Under the pieces are notes generated by a model. It had not been told where the DNA came from. It saw nothing but the letters and a program-made list of their open reading frames with translations, and did no database searches. Below are positions 1 through 14,475 of a stretch of DNA of 64,000 nt, piece after piece; within the stretch, counting starts at the first letter, position 1, and the number at the start of each line of letters is the position of its first letter. This DNA comes from Nectonema munidae (taxonomy: Eukaryota; Nematomorpha; Nectonematoida; Nectonematidae). Where the stretch lies: NCBI GenBank assembly GCA_030549495.1, contig JAUIRK010001050.1, forward strand, positions 124,001 to 188,000, in the 5' to 3' direction. A program made the translations under genes and the position numbers.

Positions 1-3000
1 ACAAGGGCTCAACCATGGAAAACCCAACACACGCAGGTACAAACAGGGTGGACTTAAACACAGGCAGGCACAAACAGGGAGCACTTAAACAGATTCAGGC
101 TCAATAAGGGAGTACTTTAACACAGGCAAGCACCAACAAGGGGCATTCAAACACAGGAAGGCACAAGCAGGCAAAAACAAGAGGGACTCAAACATGGGAC
201 ACTATAACACAGGCAGACACAAATAAGGAGAACACAAACACAGGCAGGTTCAAACAGGGAGCACTCAAATACAGGCAGGCACAAACAGGGAGCACTCAAA
301 CACAGGCAGGCACAAACAGGGAGGATTTAAACACAGGCAGGCACAAACAGGGAAAACTTAAACACATGCATGCACAAACAGGTAGCACTTAAACAGATTC
401 AGGCAGAAAAAGGGAGCACATTAAAACAGGTAAACACCTACAGGGGCCATACAAACACAGGAACGCACAAACAATGAGGACACAAACACAGGCAGGCACT
501 AACAGAAGGCATTCAAACACAGGCAGGCACAAATATGGGGCACTCAAGCACGGACAGACACAAACAGGGAGCACTCATACAACAGGAGGCACTCAAACAG
601 AGGCAGGCACAAACATGGGGCACTATAACACAGGCAGTCACAACAAGGAGCACTCAAACACAGGACAGGCTCAAACACAGGCAGGCACAAACAGGATTGA
701 CTTAAACACAGGCAGGCGCAAAAAGGGAGCACTTTAACACAGGCAAGCACCAACAGGGGGCATTCAAAAACAAGCAGGCATAAACAGAAGGCACTCAAAC
801 ATGGGGCACTATAACACAGGCAGACACAAATAAGGAGCACTCAAACACAATCAGGCTCAAAAAGGGAGCACTCAAACACAGGCAGGCACAAACAGGGAGG
901 ACTTAAACACAGGCTGGCACAAACAGGGAACACTTAAACACATGCAAGCTCAAACAGGGAGCACTTAAACAGATTCAGGCACAAAAAGGGAGCACTTTAA
1001 CACAGGCAAGCACCAACAGAGGGCACTCAAACACAGGAAGGCACAAACAGGAAACACATACAGGCAAAAACAGGGAGCACTCAAACACAGGCAGGAACAA
1101 ACGACGAGCACTCAATCAACAGGAAGCACCCAAACACGGTCAGTCACAAACAAGGAGCACTTAAACACAGGTAGGACTTAAACAATAGTCAAGCAGAAAC
1201 AAGGAGCACTTAAACACAGGCAGGCACTCAAACAGGGAGAACCCAACACACGCAGGCACAAATAGGGTTGACTTGAACACATTCAGGCACAAACAGGGAG
1301 CACTTAAACAGGGACAGGCACAAAAAGGGAGCACTTTAACACAGGCAAACATCAACAGGGGGCATTCAAACACAATCAGGCATAAACAGGAGGCACTCAA
1401 ACACGGGGCACTATAACACAGGCAGACACAAACACGGAGCACTCAAACGCAGGCAGGTTCAATAAGGGCTCAATCAGGGAAAACCCAACACACACAGGTA
1501 CAAACAGGGTGGACTTAAACACAGGCAGGCACAAACAGGGAGCACTTAAACAGATTCAGGCTCAAAAAGTGAGTACTTTAACACAGGCAAGCACCAAAAA
1601 GGGGCATTCAAACACAGGAAGGCACAAGCAGGCAAAAATAAGAGGGACTCAAACATGGGACATTATAACACAGGCAGACACAAATAAGGAGAACTCAAAC
1701 ACAGGCAGGTTCAAACAGGGAGCACTTAAACAGAGACAGGCACAAAAAGGGAGCACTTTAACACAGGCAAACACCAACAGGGGGCATTCAAACACAAGCA
1801 GGCATAAACAGGAGGCACTATAACACAGTTTAAGTGCTCAAAAAGGGAGCACTCAAACATAGCGAGCACCCGACACAGGCAGGCACAAACAGGGTGGGCT
1901 TAACCACATGCAAGCACTTAAACATATTTAGTCACAAAAAGGGAACACTTAAACACAGGCAAGTACCAACAGAGGGCACTCAAACACACACAAGCAAAAC
2001 AGGGAGCACTCAAACACAGGCAGGAACAACAACAAGCACTCTATCAACAGGGAGCACCCAAACACAGGCAGGCACAAACAAGGAGCACTTAAACACAGGT
2101 AGGACTTAAACAATAGTCAAGCAGAAACAAGAAGCACTTAAACACAGGCAGGCACTCAAACATGGGAACCCAACACACGCAGGCTCAAATAGGGTTGACT
2201 TAAACACATTCAGGCACAAAAAGGGAGCACTTAAACAGAGACAGGCACAAAAAGGGAGCACTTAAACAGAGACAGGCACAAAAAGGGAGCACTTTAACAC
2301 AGGCAAACACCAACAGGGGTCATTCAAACACAATCAGGCATAAACAGGAGGCACTCAAACATGGGGCACTATAACACAGGCAGACACAAACACGGAGCAC
2401 TCAAACGCAGACAGGTTCAAACAAGGGCTCAACCATGGAAAATCCAACACACGCAGGTACAAACAGGGTGGACTTAAACAGAGGCAGGCATAAACAGGGA
2501 GCACTTAAACAGATTCAGGCTCAATAAGGGAGTACTTTAACACAGGCAAGCACCAACAAGGGGCATTCAAACACAGGAAGGCACAAGCAGGCAAAAACAA
2601 GAGGGACTCAAACATGGGACACTATAACACAGGCAGACACAAATAAGAAGAACACAAACACAGGCAGGTTCAAACAGGGAGCACTCAAATACAGGCAGGC
2701 ACAAACAGGGAGCACTCAAACACAGGCAGGCACAGACAGGGAGGATTTAAACACAGGCAGGCACAAACAGGGAAAACTTAAACACATGCATGCACAAACA
2801 GGTAGCACTTAAACAGATTCAGGCAGAAAAAGGGAGCACATTAAAACAGGTAAACACCTACAGGGGCCATACAAACACAGGAACGGACAAACAATGAGGA
2901 CACAAACACAGGCAGGCACTAACAGAAGGCATTCAAACACAGGCAGGCACAAATATGGGGCACTCAAGCACGGACAGACACAAACAGGGAGCACTCATAC

Positions 3001-3900
3001 AACAGGAGGCACTCAAACAGAGGCAGGCACAAACATGGGGCACTATAACACAGGCAGTCACAACAAGGAGCACTCAAACACAGGAAGGCTCAAACAGGGA
3101 GCACTCAAACATAGGCAGGCACAAACAGGATTGACTTAAACACAGGCAGGCGCCAAAAGGGAGCACTTTAACACAGGCAAGCATCAACAGGGGGCATTCA
3201 AAAACAAGCAGGCATAAACAGAAGGCACTCAAACATGGGGCACTATAACACAGGCAGACACAAATAAGGAGCACTCAAACACAATCAGGCTCAAAAAGGG
3301 AGCACTCAAACACAGGCAGGCACTAACAGGGAGGACTTAAACACAGGCTGGCACAAACAGGGAACACTTAAACACATGCAAGCACAAACAGGGAGCACTT
3401 AAACAGATTCAGGCACAAAAAGGGAGCACTTTAACACAGGCAAGCACCAACAGAGGGCACTCAAACACAGGAAGGCACAAACAGGAAGCACATACAGGCA
3501 AAAACAGGGAGCACTCAAACACAGGCAGGAACAAACGACGAGCACTCAATCAACAGGAAGCACCCAAACACGGTCAGTCACAAACAAGGAGCACTTAAAC
3601 ACAGGTAGGACTTAAACAATAGTCAAGCAGAAACAAGGAGCACTTAAACACAGGCAGGCACTCAAACAGGGAGAACCCAACACACGCAGGCACAAATAGG
3701 GTTGACTTGAACACATTCAGGCACAAACAGGGAGCACTTAAACAGGGACAGGCACAAAAAGGGAGCACTTTAACACAGGCAAACATCAACAGGGGGCATT
3801 CAAACACAATCAGGCATAAACAGGAGGCACTCAAACATGGGGCACTATAACACAGGCAGACACAAACACGGAGCACTCAAACGCAGGCAGGTTCAACAAG
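1..3900. repeat. Tandem higher-order duplication of about 2.42 kb
   Basis: Bases 1-660 match 2421-3080 at a constant offset of 2420 with only scattered differences. After a small indel near 665/3085 the match continues at an offset of about 2434 to roughly 1470/3900. The 2420-base offset is close to 78 units of 31 bp. Other block spacings seen from the AAGGGCT marker are about 0.93-0.96 kb and 1.37-1.48 kb. This points to unequal exchange of multi-unit blocks rather than drift of single units. Confidence 0.85.
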
Positions 3901-6900
3901 GGCTCAACCAGGGAAAACCCAACACACGCAGGTACAAACAGGGTGGACTTAAACACAGGCAGGCACAAACAGGGAGCACTTAAACAGATTCAGGCTCAAA
4001 AAGGGAGTACTTTAACACAGGCAAGCACCAACAAGGGGCATTCAAACACAGGAAGGCACAAGCAGGCAAAAACAAGAGGGACTCAAACATGGGACACTAT
4101 AACACAGGCAGACAAAAATAAGGAGAACACAAACACAGGCAGGTTCAAACAGGGAGCACTCAAATACAGGCAGGCACAAACAAGGGAGCACTCAAACACA
4201 GGCAGGCACAAACAGGGGGGATTTAAACACAGGCAGGCACAAACAGGGAGGAACTTAAACACAGGCAGTGCACAAACAGGGAGCACTTAAAACAGGAGGC
4301 ACAAACAAGGAGCACACAAACACAGGCAGGCACTAACAGAAGGCACTCAAACACAGGCAGGCACAAATAGGGGGCACTTAAACGGACAGACACAAACAGG
4401 GGCACAAAAAGGGGGCACTCAAACAGAGGCAGGCACAAACATGGGGCACTCAAACACAGGCAGGCAAAACAGGAGCACTCAAACACAGGCAGGCACAAAC
4501 AGGGAGCACTCAAACAACAGGCAGGCACAAACAGGATGACTTAAACACAGGCAGGCACAAACAAGGAGCACTTTAACACAGGTAAACAACAGGAGCACTC
4601 AAAAACAAGCAGGCAAGGCACACAAACAAGGAGCACTCAAACACAGGCAGGCACTCAAACATGGGAGCACTCAAACACAGGCAGGCACAAACAGGGTGGA
4701 CTTAAACACAGGCAGGCACAAACAGGGAACACTTAAACACATGCAAGCTCAAACAGGGAGCACTTAAACAGATTCAGGCACAAAAAGGGAGCACTTTAAC
4801 ACAGGCAAGCACCAACAGAGGGCACATAGAGGCAAACACAGGAAGGCACAAACAGGAAGCACATACAGGCAAAAACAGGGAGCACTCAAACACAGGCAGG
4901 AACAAACGACGAGCACTCAATCAACAGGAAGCACCCAAACACGGTCAGTCACAAACAAGGAGCACTTAAACACAGGTAGGACTTAAACAATAGTCAAGCA
5001 GAAACAAGGAGCACTTAAACACAGGCAGGCACTCAAACAGGGAGAACCCAACACACGCAGGCACAAATAGGGTTGACTTGAACACATTCAGGCACAAACA
5101 GGGAGCACTTAAACAGGGACAGGCACAAAAAGGGAGCACTTTAACACAGGCAAACATCAACAGGGGGCATTCAAACACAATCAGTCATAAACAGGAGGCA
5201 CTCAAACATGGTGCACTATAACACAGGCAGACACCAACACGGAGCACTCAAACGCAGGCAGGTTCAACAAGGGCTCAACCAGGGAAAACCCAACACACGC
5301 AGGTACAAACAGGGTGGACTTAAACACAGGCAGGCACAAATAGGTTGCACTTAAACAGATTCAGGCTCAAAAAGTGAGTACTTTAACACAGGCAAGCACC
5401 AACAAGGGGCATTCAAATACAGGAAGGCACAAGCAGGCAAAAACAAGAGGGACTCAAACATGGGACACTATAACACAGGCAGACACAAATAAGGAGAACT
5501 CAAACACAGACAGGTTCAAACAGGGAGCACTTAAACAGAGACAGGCACAAAAAGGGAGCACTTTAACACAGGCAAACACCAACAGGGGGCATTCAAACAC
5601 AAGCAGGCATAAACAGGAGGCACTATAACACAGTTTAAGTGCTCAAAAAGGGAGCACTCAAACATAGCGAGCACCCGACACAGGCAGGCACAAACAGGGT
5701 GGGCTTAACCACATGCAAGCACTTAAACATATTTAGTCACAAAAAGGGAACACTTAAACACAGGCAAGTACCAACAGAGGGCACTCAAACACACACAGGC
5801 AAAATAGGGAGCACTCAAACACAGGCAGGAACAACAACGAGCACTCTATCAACAGGGAGCACCCAAACACAGGCAGGCACAAACAAGGAGCACTTAAACA
5901 CAGGTAGGACTTAAACAATAGTCAAGCAGAAACAAGAAGCACTTAAACACAGGCAGGCACTCAAACAGGGAGAACCCAACACACGCAGGCACAAACAGGG
6001 TTGACTTAAACACAGGCAGGCACAAACAGGGAGCACTTAAACAGAGACAGGCACAAAAAGGGAGCACTTTAACACAGGCAAGCACCAAAAGGGGCATTCA
6101 AACACAAGCAGGCATAAACAGGAGGCACTCAAACACAGTATGAGGCTCAAAAAAGGGAGCACTCAAACATAGCGAGCACCCAACACAGGCAGGCACAAAC
6201 AGGGTGGGCTTAAACACATGCAAGCACTTAAACATATTTAGTCACAAAAAGGGAACACTTAAACACAGGCAAGTACCAACAGAGGGCACTCAAACACAAA
6301 CAGGCAAAATAGGGAGCACTCAAACACAGGCAGGAACAACAACGAGCACTCTATCAACAGGGAGCACCCAAACACAGGCAGGCACAAACAAGGAGCACTT
6401 AAACACAGGTAGGACTTAAACAATAGTCAAGCAGAAACAAGAAGCACTTAAACACAGGCAGGCACTCAAACGGGGGAACCCAACACAGGCAGGCACAAAT
6501 AGGGTTGACTTAAACACATTCAGGCACAAACAAGGAGCACTTAAACAGAGACAGGCACAAAAAGGGAGCACTCAAACACAGGTAGGCACAAACAGGGAGC
6601 ACTTAAACAGAAGCAGGCACAAACAGGGAGCACTTAAACACAGAACAGGCACAAAAAGGGAGCACTTAAACACAGGCAAACACAAACAGGCAAACACAAC
6701 AAAAGGGCATTTAAACACAATCAGGCATAAACAGGAGGCACTCAAACATGGGGCACTATAACACAATCAGACACAAACAAGGAGCACTCAAACACAGACA
6801 GGCTCAAACAAGGGACTCAACACAGGCAGGAAAACAGGGGACTAACACAGCAGGTACAAACAGGGTGGACTTAAACACATGCAGGCACAAACAGGGAGCA

Positions 6901-9900
6901 CTTAAACAGATTCAGGCACAAAAAGGGAGCACTTTAACACAGGCAAACACCAACAGGGGGCATTCAAACACAAGCAGGCATAAACAGGAGGCACTAAAAC
7001 ACAGTTTGAGTGCTCAAAAAAGGAGCACTCAAACATAGCGAGCTCCTGACACAGGCAGGCACAAACAGGGTGGCTTAACCACATGCAAGCACTTAAACAT
7101 ATTTAGTCACAAAAAGGGAACACTTAAACACAGGCAAGACCAACAGAGGGCACTCAAACACACACAGGCAAAAATAGGGAGCACTCAAACACAGGCAGGA
7201 ACAAACAACGAGCACTCTATCAACAGGAAGCACCCAAACACAGGCAGGCACAAACAAGGAGCACTTAAAACACAGGTAGGACTTAAACAATAGTCAAGCA
7301 GAAACAAGGAGCACTTAAACACAGGCAGGCACTCAAACAGGGAGAACCCAACACACGCAGGCACAAATAGGGTTGACTTAAACACATTCAGGCACAAACA
7401 GGGAGCACTTAAACAGAGACAGGCACAAAAAGGGAGCACTTAAACAGAGACAGGCACAAAAAGGGAGCACTTTAACACAGGCAAACACCAACAGGGGGCA
7501 TTCAAACACAATCAGGCATAAACAGGAGGCACTCAAACATGGGGCACTATAACACAGGCAGACACAAACACGGAGCACTCAAACGCAGGCAGGTTCAAAC
7601 AAGGGCTCAACCAGGGAAAACCCAACACACGCAGGTACAAACAGGGTGGACTTAAACACAGGCAGGCACAAACAGGGAGCACTTAAACAGATTCAGGCTC
7701 AAAAAGGGAGTACTTTAACACAGGCAAGCACCAACAAGGGGCATTCAAACACAGGAAGGCACAAGCAGGCAAAAATAAGAGGGACTCAAACATGGGACAC
7801 TATAACACAGGCAGACACAAATAAGGAGAACTCAAACACAGGCAGGTTCAAACAGGGAGCACTTAAACAGAGACAGGCACAAAAAGGGAGCACTTTAACA
7901 CAGGCAAACACCAACAGGGGGCATTCAAACACAAGCAGGCATAAACAGGAGGCACTATAACACAGTTTGAGTGCTCAAAAAGGGAGCACTCAAACATAGC
8001 GAGCACCCGACACAGGCAGGCACAAACAGGGTGGCCTTAACCACATGCAAGCACTTAAACATATTTAGTCACAAAAAGGGAACACTTAAACACAGGCAAG
8101 TACCAACAGAGGGCACTCAAACACACACAGGCAAAATAGGGAGCACTCAAACACAGGCAGGAACAAACAACGAGCACTCTATCAACAGGGAGCACCCAAA
8201 CACAGGCAGGCACAAACAAGGAGCACTTAAACAAAGGTAGAACTTAAACAATAGTCAAGCAGAAACAAGAAGCACTTAAACACAGGCAGGCACTCAAACA
8301 TGGGAACCCAACACACACAGGCACAAATAGGGTTGACTTAAACACATTCAGGCACAAACAGGGAGCACTTAAACAGAGACAGGCACAAAAAGGGAGCACT
8401 TTAACACAGGCAAACACCAACAGGGGGCATTCAAACACAATCAGGCATAAACAGGAGGCACTCAAACATGGGGCACTATAACACAGGCAGACACAAACAC
8501 GGAGCACTCAAACGCAGACAGGTTCAAACAAGGGCTCAACCAGGGAAAACCCAACACACGCAGGTACAAACAGGGTGGACTTAAACACAGGCAGGCACAA
8601 ACAGGGAGCACTTAAACAGATTCAGGCTCAAAAAGTGAGTACTTTAACACAGGCAAGCACCAACAAGGGGCATTCAAACACAGGAAGACACAAGCAGGCA
8701 AAAACAAGAGGGACTCAAACATGGGACACTATAACACAGGCAGACACAAATAAGGAGCACTCAAACACAGGCAGGTTCAAACAGGGAGCACTTAAACACA
8801 GGCAGGCACAAAAGGGAGCACTTTAACACAGGCAAACACCAACAGGGGGCATTCAAACACAAGCAGGCATAAACAGGAGGCACTATAACACAGTTTGAGT
8901 GCTCAAAAAGGGAGCACTCAAACACAGCGAGCACCCGACACAGGCAGGCATAAACAGGGTGGACTTAACCACATACAAGCACTTAAACAGATTTAGGCAC
9001 AAAAAGGGAACACTTAAACACAGGCAAGTACCAACAGAGGGCACTCAAACACACATAGGCAAAATAGGGAGCACTCAAACACAGGCAGGAACAAACAACG
9101 AGCACTCTATCAACAGGGAGCACCCAAACACAGGCAGGCACAAACAAGGAGCACTTAAACACAGGTAGGACTTAAACAATAGTCAAGCAGAAACAAGGAG
9201 CACTTAAACACAGGCAGGCACTCAAACAGGGAGAACCCAACACACGCAGGCACAAACAGGGTTGACTTAAACACAGGCAGGCACAAACAGGGAGCACTTA
9301 AACAGAGACAGGCACAAAAAGGTAGCACTTTAACACAGGCAAACACCAACAGGGGCATTCAAACACAAGCAGGCATAAACAGGAGGCACTCAAACATGGG
9401 GCACTATAACACAGGCAGACACAAACAAGGAGCACTCAAACACAGGCAGGCTCAAAAAGGGAGCACTCAAACACAGGTAGGCACAAACAGGGAGGACTTA
9501 AACACAGGCTGGCACAAACAGGGAACACTTAAACACATGCAAGCTCAAACAGGGAGCACTTAAACAGATTCAGCACAAAAAGGGAACACTTTAACACAGG
9601 CAAGCACCAACAGAGGGCACTCAAACATAGGAAGCACATACTGGCAAAAATAGGGAGCACTCAAACAAAGGCAGGAACAAACGACGAGCACTCAATCAAC
9701 AGGGAGCACCCAAACACGGTCAGGCACAAACAAGAGGCACTTAAACACAGGTAGGACTTAAACAATAAGCAAACAGAAACAGGGAGCACTTAAATACAGG
9801 CAGGCACTTAAATAGGGAGAATCCAACATACGCAAGCACAAACAAGGTGGAATTAAACACAGGCAGGCACAAACAGCGAGCACTTAGACAGAGGCAGGCG

Positions 9901-11380
9901 CAAACAGGGAGCACTCAACACAGGCAGACACAAACAGGGGGCACTCAAACACAGGCAGGCACAAACAAGGAGCACTCAAATCAACAGGCAAACAGCATCC
10001 AAACACAGGAGACACAAACAACGAGGGCAAGGAAAAAAGGGAGCACTTAAACACAGGCAGGCACTCAAACACAGCGAGCACCCGACACAGGCAGGCACAA
10101 ACAGGGTGGACTTAACCACATGCAAGCACTTAAACAGATTTAAGCACAAAAAGGGAACACTTAAACAGAGGCAAGTACCAACAGAGGGCACTCAAACATA
10201 CACAGGCAAAATAGAGAGCACTCAAACACAGGCAGGAACAACAACAAGCACTCTATCAACAGGGAGCACCCAAACACAGGCAGGCACAAACAAGGAGCAC
10301 TTAAACACAGGTAGGACTTAAACAATTGTCAAGCAGAAACAAGGAGCACTTAAACACAGGCAGGCACTCAAACAGGGGAACCCAACACACGCAGGCGCAA
10401 ATAGGGTTGACTTAAACACATTCAGGCACAAACAGGGAGCACTTAAACAGAGACAGGCACAAAAAGGAAGCACTTTAACACAGACAAACACCAACAGGGG
10501 GCATTCAAACACAATCAGGCATAAATAGGAGCCACTCAAACATGGGGCACTATAACACAGGCAGACACAAACACGGAGCACTCAAACGCATGCAGGTTCA
10601 AATAAGGGCTCAAATAGGGAAAACCCAACACTCGCAGGTACAAACAGGGTGGACTTTAACACAGGCAAGCAGCAACAAAGGCCACTCAAACACAGAAAGG
10701 CACAGACAGGAAGCACATACAGGCAAAAACAGGGAGCACTCAAACACAGGCAGGAACAAATGACGAGCACTCAATCAACAAGGATCACCCAAACACGGTT
10801 AGGCACAAATAAGGAGCACTTAAACACAGGTAGGACTTAAACAATAAGCAAACAGAAACAGGGAGTACTTAAACACAGGCAAGCTCAAACAGGGAGAACC
10901 CAACATACGCAAGCACAATCAAGGTAGAATTAAACACAAGCAGTCACAAACAGGTAGCTCTTAAACAGAGACAGGCACAAAAAGGGACCACTTTAACAGA
11001 CGTAAGTACCAACAGGGGGCATTCAAACATAGGAAGGCAAAAACAGGAGGCACTCAAACATGGGGCACTATAACACAGACAAACACAAACAAGAAGCACT
11101 CAAACACAGGTTGGCTCAAACCTGGGAGCACACATAGGGAGGCACAAACAAGGGAAACTTAAACACATGCAAGCACAATCAGGGAGCACTTAAATAGATT
11201 CAGGCACAAAAAGGGAGCACTTTAACACAGGCAAGCACCAACAGAGGGCACTCAAACACAGGAAGGCACAAACAGGGAACACCCAAACACAAAAAGGCAT
11301 GAACAAGGAGCACTTAAGCACAGGTAGGACTTAAATAATAGGCAAGCAGAAACAGTTAGCACTTAAACACAGGCAGGCAC
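1..11380. repeat. 31-bp minisatellite array with higher-order structure, part 1
   Basis: The stretch is built from variants of a 31-bp unit whose core is ACAGGCAGGCACAAACAGGG followed by AGCACTCAA or AGCACTTAA. In the most regular part of the related block (14055, 14086, 14117) the same GGGAG step recurs every 31 bases. Because 31 is not a multiple of 3, a peptide read through it repeats only every 31 residues, and many frames on both strands stay open by chance. The many small ORFs here (Thr/Gln/Gly/His/Asn-rich on plus, Cys/Leu/Pro-rich on minus) are therefore treated as repeat artefacts. A recurring block marker, AAGGGCTCAA and variants, occurs near 3, 1464, 2423, 3899, 5269, 7601, 8530 and 10604. 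The array continues beyond the left edge. Confidence 0.97.
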
Positions 11381-12588
11381 AGTTATAGAGGGGGCTGTGA
11401 AAAATAGGGAATTTAAAAGGGGTGAATAGCCTTTACAAGGGGGAGAACAAAATAAAAAAACGGGATTTCAAGGGGGTTAAAAAGTCTTTCAATTGTTTAT
11501 GCCCATCCGTAGTCACTAAATACCAGTTCAAACCTTATAGTTTGAACCTAAAAGTGGAATTGGTGAGGTTTCAATCACCGAAACCTGTCTTTCACAATGT
11601 GTATGCTATGTGATAATGATCAAATACAAGAGAACTTACAATTTCTAGTAATATATATTTTAATTCATATTTTGAATAAAGAACATTGTTAAAAACAAAA
11701 GAGAATGAAATATGCTTTTTAATTTTAAAGAAATTAAAAATTTAACTAAAATTTTTGAAAAATCGAAATATATTTTAAATATTTTATAAATTTGTTCGCA
11801 TGGATATTATTGACATCGAGTTAACAAAAATAAAGGACAAATTTTCACTTTTCAAAACTCAAGGCTTTACTTTTGCAACTTATTTTACACCTACCCTTTT
11901 CAAGAAATTTCTTGAGAAAAAAGAAAGAAAGAAATTCTTGAGAAAGATCCTTCCCAAGCTTTAATTAGTCTTGAGTGTGCTCAACTACTGAATACTACTG
12001 TAATTTTTTATTCTAAATTGTACATTTTTTCCAATAAATTCTTTCTTTCCTTCAAGAAAGATAATTAGTTTGTTTGTTACTATTTTAAATTTATATTTTT
12101 AATAAAACAGGGTTCTTTTTTTATTTTATTAGTAATTAATATTCTGATTTCTATAAAAGATAACCACTATATGTAATTTTTAAATATGTAAGGTGTTAAT
12201 AATAGTCTATTTTCTTTAAACTAAGTTTCTTGTATTACTTTAAAATTTTAATTATTAAGTTTTCAAAGATTTCATTAGATTTGTACAAATTTATTTTTAA
12301 TTTAAATAAACACATCTATCTACTTCTGATTAAGATTTTATATAGTTAACGATAAATTATTCTCATATTTTATTTTATATTGTCCACTAATTTGGATGAT
12401 AATCTAATTTGCTAATTCATTTATTATGTAAATTATCATATCTTTACGTGTAAAATTGATCTTTATATCTACTAATGATCCTTCTGTGGGATATCAATAA
12501 TTATTAGGTGTACCAATAATGTTTACAGTGGTAACAATTTACGGGAGGTACCCGTCATCTTTTCAGTACGAATAATCTTTGAATAAGC
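11381..12588. other. AT-rich non-repeat spacer inside the minisatellite
   Basis: The 31-bp pattern stops after AGGCAGGCAC at 11380 and resumes at GCAGGTACAA near 12591. Between them is AT-rich sequence with no repeat units. It holds one 63-codon ORF (11422-11613) that I do not recognise and do not support as a gene, and a purine-rich patch with AAAGAAAG motifs near 11915-11945. No clear terminal repeats or target duplication were found at the two edges. It could be an inserted, decayed element or a surviving piece of the sequence the array expanded into. Confidence 0.6.
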
Positions 12589-14470
12589 ATGCAGGTACAA
12601 ATAGGGGACATCTAAACACATTCAGGCACAAATAGAGCAATTAAACAGATTCAGTCACAAAAAGGTTGCACTTTAACACAAACAAGCACCAACAGGGGGC
12701 ACTCAAACACAGGAAAACAGATTCAGGCACAAAAAGGGAGCACTTTAACACAGGAAGCACCAACAAAGGGCACTCAAACATAGGTAGGCATAAACAGGGA
12801 GCACTTTAACACAGGCAAGCACCAACAGAGGGCACTCAAACACAGGAAGCACATACAGGCAAAAACAGGGAGCATCAAACAAAAGCAGGAACAAACGACC
12901 AGCACTCAATCAACAGGGAGCACCCAAACACGGTCAGGCACAAACAAGGGCACTTAAACACAGGTAGGACTTAAACAATAAGCAAGAAGAAACAGGGACC
13001 ACATAAACATAGGCAGGCACTCAAATAGCGAGAACCCAACATACGCAAGAACAAACAAGGTGGAAATAAACACAGGCACAAACAACGAGCACTTAGACAT
13101 AGGCAGGCGCAAACATGTAACACTCAAACGCAGGCTGTTACAAACAGAGAGCACTCAAACACAGGCATTAACAAACAACGAGCACTAAATCAACAGGGAG
13201 CATCCAAACACAGTCAGACACAAACAACGAGGGCAAGGAGAAAGGGGAGCACTTAAACACAGGCAGGCACTCAAACACAGCGAGCACCCGACACAGGCAG
13301 GCACAAACAGGGTGGACTTAACCACATGCAAGCACTTAAACAGATTTAGGCACAAAAAGTGAACACTTAAACACAGTCAAGTACCAACAGAGGGCACTCA
13401 AACACACACAGGCAAAATAGGGAGCACTCAAACACAGACAGGAACAACAACGAGCACTCTATCAACAGGGAGCACCCAAATACAGGCAGGCACACAAGGA
13501 GCACTTAAACACAGGTAGGACTTAAACAATAGTCGAGCAGAAACAAGGAGCACTTAAACACAGACAGGCACTCAAACAGAGGAACCCAACACACACAAGC
13601 ACAAATAGGGTTGACTTAAACATATTCAGGCACAAACAGGGAGCACTTAAACAGAGACAGGCACAAAAAGGGAGCACTTTAACACAGCCAAACACCAAGA
13701 TGGGGCATTCAAACACAAGCAGGCATAAACAGGAGGCACTCAAACATGGGGCACTTTAACACAGGCAGACACAAAACGGAGCACTCAAACGCAGGCAGGT
13801 TCAAACAAGGGCTGAAACAGGGAAAACCCAACACACGCAGGTACAAACAGTGTGGACTTAAACACAGGCAGGCACAAACAGGGAGCACTTAAACAGATTC
13901 AGGCTCAAAAAGGGAGTACTTTAACACAGGCAAGCACCAACAAGTCAAACACAGGAAGGCACAAGCAGGCAAAAACAAGAGGGACTCAAACATGGGACAC
14001 TATAACACATGCAGATACAAATAAGGAGCACTCAAACACAGGCAGGTTCAAACAGGGAGCACTCAAACACAGGCAGGCACAAACAGGGAGCACTCAAACA
14101 CAGGCAGGCACAAACAGGGAGCACTCAAACACAGGCAGGCACAAACAGGGAAAACTTAAACACATGCAAACACAAATAGGTAGCACTTAAACAGATTCAG
14201 GCAGAAAAGGGGAGCACTTTAAAACAGGTAAACCCCTACAGGGGCCACAGAAACGCACAAACAAGGAGGACACAAACACAGGCAGGCACAAACAGAAGGC
14301 ACTCAAACACAGGCAGGCACAAATATGGGTCACTCAAGCACAGACAGACACAAACAGGGAGCACTCAAACAACAGGAGGCACTCAAACAGAGGCAGGCAC
14401 AAACATGGGGCACTATAACACAGTCAGACATAAACAAGGAGCACTCAAACACAAGCAGGCACAAACAGGG
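12589..14470. repeat. 31-bp minisatellite array, part 2
   Basis: The same 31-bp family resumes, with the AAGGGCT block marker again near 13807. The most regular run in the window lies at about 14040-14150, where consecutive units differ little. The array ends near 14470, where CACAAACAGGG passes into a G-rich telomere-like motif and then single-copy-looking AT-rich DNA. ORFs inside it are repeat artefacts. Confidence 0.96.
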
Positions 14471-14475
14471 TTAAG

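Noticed and set aside
389-10840. Dozens of 60-115 codon ORFs on both strands in the minisatellite
   Set aside because: They are forced by the 31-bp repeat, share a 31-residue periodicity, occur in every frame and show no domain or start context.
11422-11613. 63-codon ORF in the satellite spacer
   Set aside because: No recognisable motif, short, and within AT-rich DNA where chance ORFs of this size are common.
1-14470. CRISPR-like array
   Set aside because: Units are contiguous variants with no constant-length unique spacers, and the setting is an animal genome.
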